Of a stretch of DNA of 59,816 nucleotides, positions 59,239 through 59,816 are shown one piece after another. The DNA is taken from assembly GCA_003212695.1 (NCBI GenBank), contig QCPC01000009.1, positions 1-59,816 on the forward strand. The letters run 5' to 3'. Each line of letters starts with the position of its first letter. The first letter of the stretch is position 1. Origin of the DNA: Prochlorococcus sp. AG-436-C13. GTDB taxonomy: Bacteria > Cyanobacteriota > Cyanobacteriia > PCC-6307 > Cyanobiaceae. The notes below the pieces were generated by a model. The model worked only from the letters and a program-made list of their open reading frames with translations. It searched no databases and had not been told where the DNA came from. The position numbers were made by a program, and so were the translations under genes.

Positions 59239-59816
59239 TTATTTATAGTTTAAGTTATCAATATTAGAAACTATTCTGACCATTTTTGTAATTGATACAA
59301 GACCTTCAGGATGAGCAATTAGTGCACTCCATCTTTGCTTTCCTGGTTTTAACGGAGCTCTAACAGATTTAAAAATTCCTCCTGAAGCAATAGGCTTAAG
59401 AGTAATATCTTTCCTTTTACCTTTTTCAAAGAATTGTTTTTCTAAAGGCATTAAACCAGCTGCTATAATTGCATTCTCAAGCGGTTTATCTAATATTATA
59501 TCTACATCATACTTGCTACCCGTTAAGACTCTATCCGGTATTTTGACAGTGACTTCTATCTTGCTAGACCCACTTTGCATTATTGAATAATCACTCAACA
59601 TTTCTGTACTTATTATTTTTTCTCCTTTTGTTTTTATTGCTATCCTTTGATTAGATAATAGGGAGTATTTGTGGAGACCTTTATTTCTCTCCCCTGTCAC
59701 AATAATCTCTATTGATTGACGCTTGTCTTTTAGTTTTTTGGAAGGTTTTATTATCCATTTGGCATTAGGGAAAATATTTAGAAAATAACTATATTGTTTC
59801 TCTAAATCATTAGCAA
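59239..59816 (-). CDS. Conserved hypothetical protein, 5' end outside window
   Basis: The frame is open to the window edge (starting ANDLEKQYSYFLNIFPNAKW), so the protein's N-terminus is missing; the GTG at 59700 is not the true start. About 190 residues are visible. The centre carries alternating hydrophobic beta-type strands (IEVTVKIPDRVLTGSKYDVDIILD) and a final RAPLKPGKQRWSALIAHPEGL block, which suggests an extracytoplasmic beta-sandwich. I do not recognise the family. It converges on pgk across 8 nt. Confidence 0.7.
   Translation of the reverse strand, partial: ANDLEKQYSYFLNIFPNAKWIIKPSKKLKDKRQSIEIIVTGERNKGLHKYSLLSNQRIAIKTKGEKIISTEMLSDYSIMQSGSSKIEVTVKIPDRVLTGSKYDVDIILDKPLENAIIAAGLMPLEKQFFEKGKRKDITLKPIASGGIFKSVRAPLKPGKQRWSALIAHPEGLVSITKMVRIVSNIDNLNYK

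Overview
The window is a dense, AT-rich stretch of a cyanobacterial chromosome. It carries oxygenic-photosynthesis genes: chlM, crtB and pds, eight NDH-1 subunit genes, Ycf34, a phylloquinone (men) cluster, a PedR-type regulator and an RbcR-type LysR regulator. The low G+C, very short intergenic gaps, many 3'-end overlaps and near absence of the HIP1 octamer point to Prochlorococcus, most likely a low-light-adapted lineage. That placement is inference from gene content and composition; no database search was run.

Layout. 1-3103: lipid synthesis run plsX(partial)-fabH-fabD-plsC. 3121-4609: reverse-strand YdcF-like/tsaB/ycf34. 4608-6352: cca and an RRM RNA-binding protein. 6390-8747: crtB-pds (carotenoids), divergent from ndhM-DUF3172. 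9858-15452: rbcR, then nnrU (possible Z-ISO zeta-carotene isomerase), ndhF and ndhD. 15621-18966: scpA, a sugar-phosphate nucleotidyltransferase, metF and a small LuxR/PedR regulator. 19017-24544: reverse-strand gltA-ndhA-ndhI-ndhG-ndhE-nadK-CYTH block. 24619-34351: mixed housekeeping (DUF3352-like, rhodanese, trpB, SUI1, cysC, purE, nagA, chlM, a NarL-type response regulator, cysteine desulfurase, rsmH). 34396-40706: ndhH followed by phylloquinone genes menI, menE, menC, menA and menF. 40679-44931: gshB, grxC, prfB (programmed +1 frameshift), a DUF3188 membrane peptide, ybeY, dgkA and trpG. 44944-51491: degenerate metallo-beta-lactamase-fold protein, hisC, argS, nadC, mnmE, DUF2062. 51492-59816: a decayed gene, relA/spoT, a fused two-ATPase ABC protein, rluD, rbgA, pgk and a truncated hypothetical.

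How the genes work together. NDH-1 subunits A, D, E, F, G, H, I and M drive cyclic/respiratory electron flow. NadK, NadC and GltA support NADP(H) supply and carbon skeletons. The men genes make phylloquinone for photosystem I. CrtB, Pds and probably the NnrU protein act in sequence in carotenoid synthesis, and ChlM acts in chlorophyll synthesis. PedR-like and RbcR-like proteins are candidate links between redox state, carbon status and transcription.

I see no tRNA, rRNA, CRISPR array, insertion sequence or prophage. I do not see an evident new multi-gene system. The most interesting items are smaller: an LTTR-type dyad in front of rbcR, a metallo-hydrolase-fold protein that has lost its metal-binding motif, a decaying gene next to relA, nested inverted repeats at the mnmE 3' end, a palindrome between a response regulator and a cysteine desulfurase, and divergent genes whose start codons share CATG.
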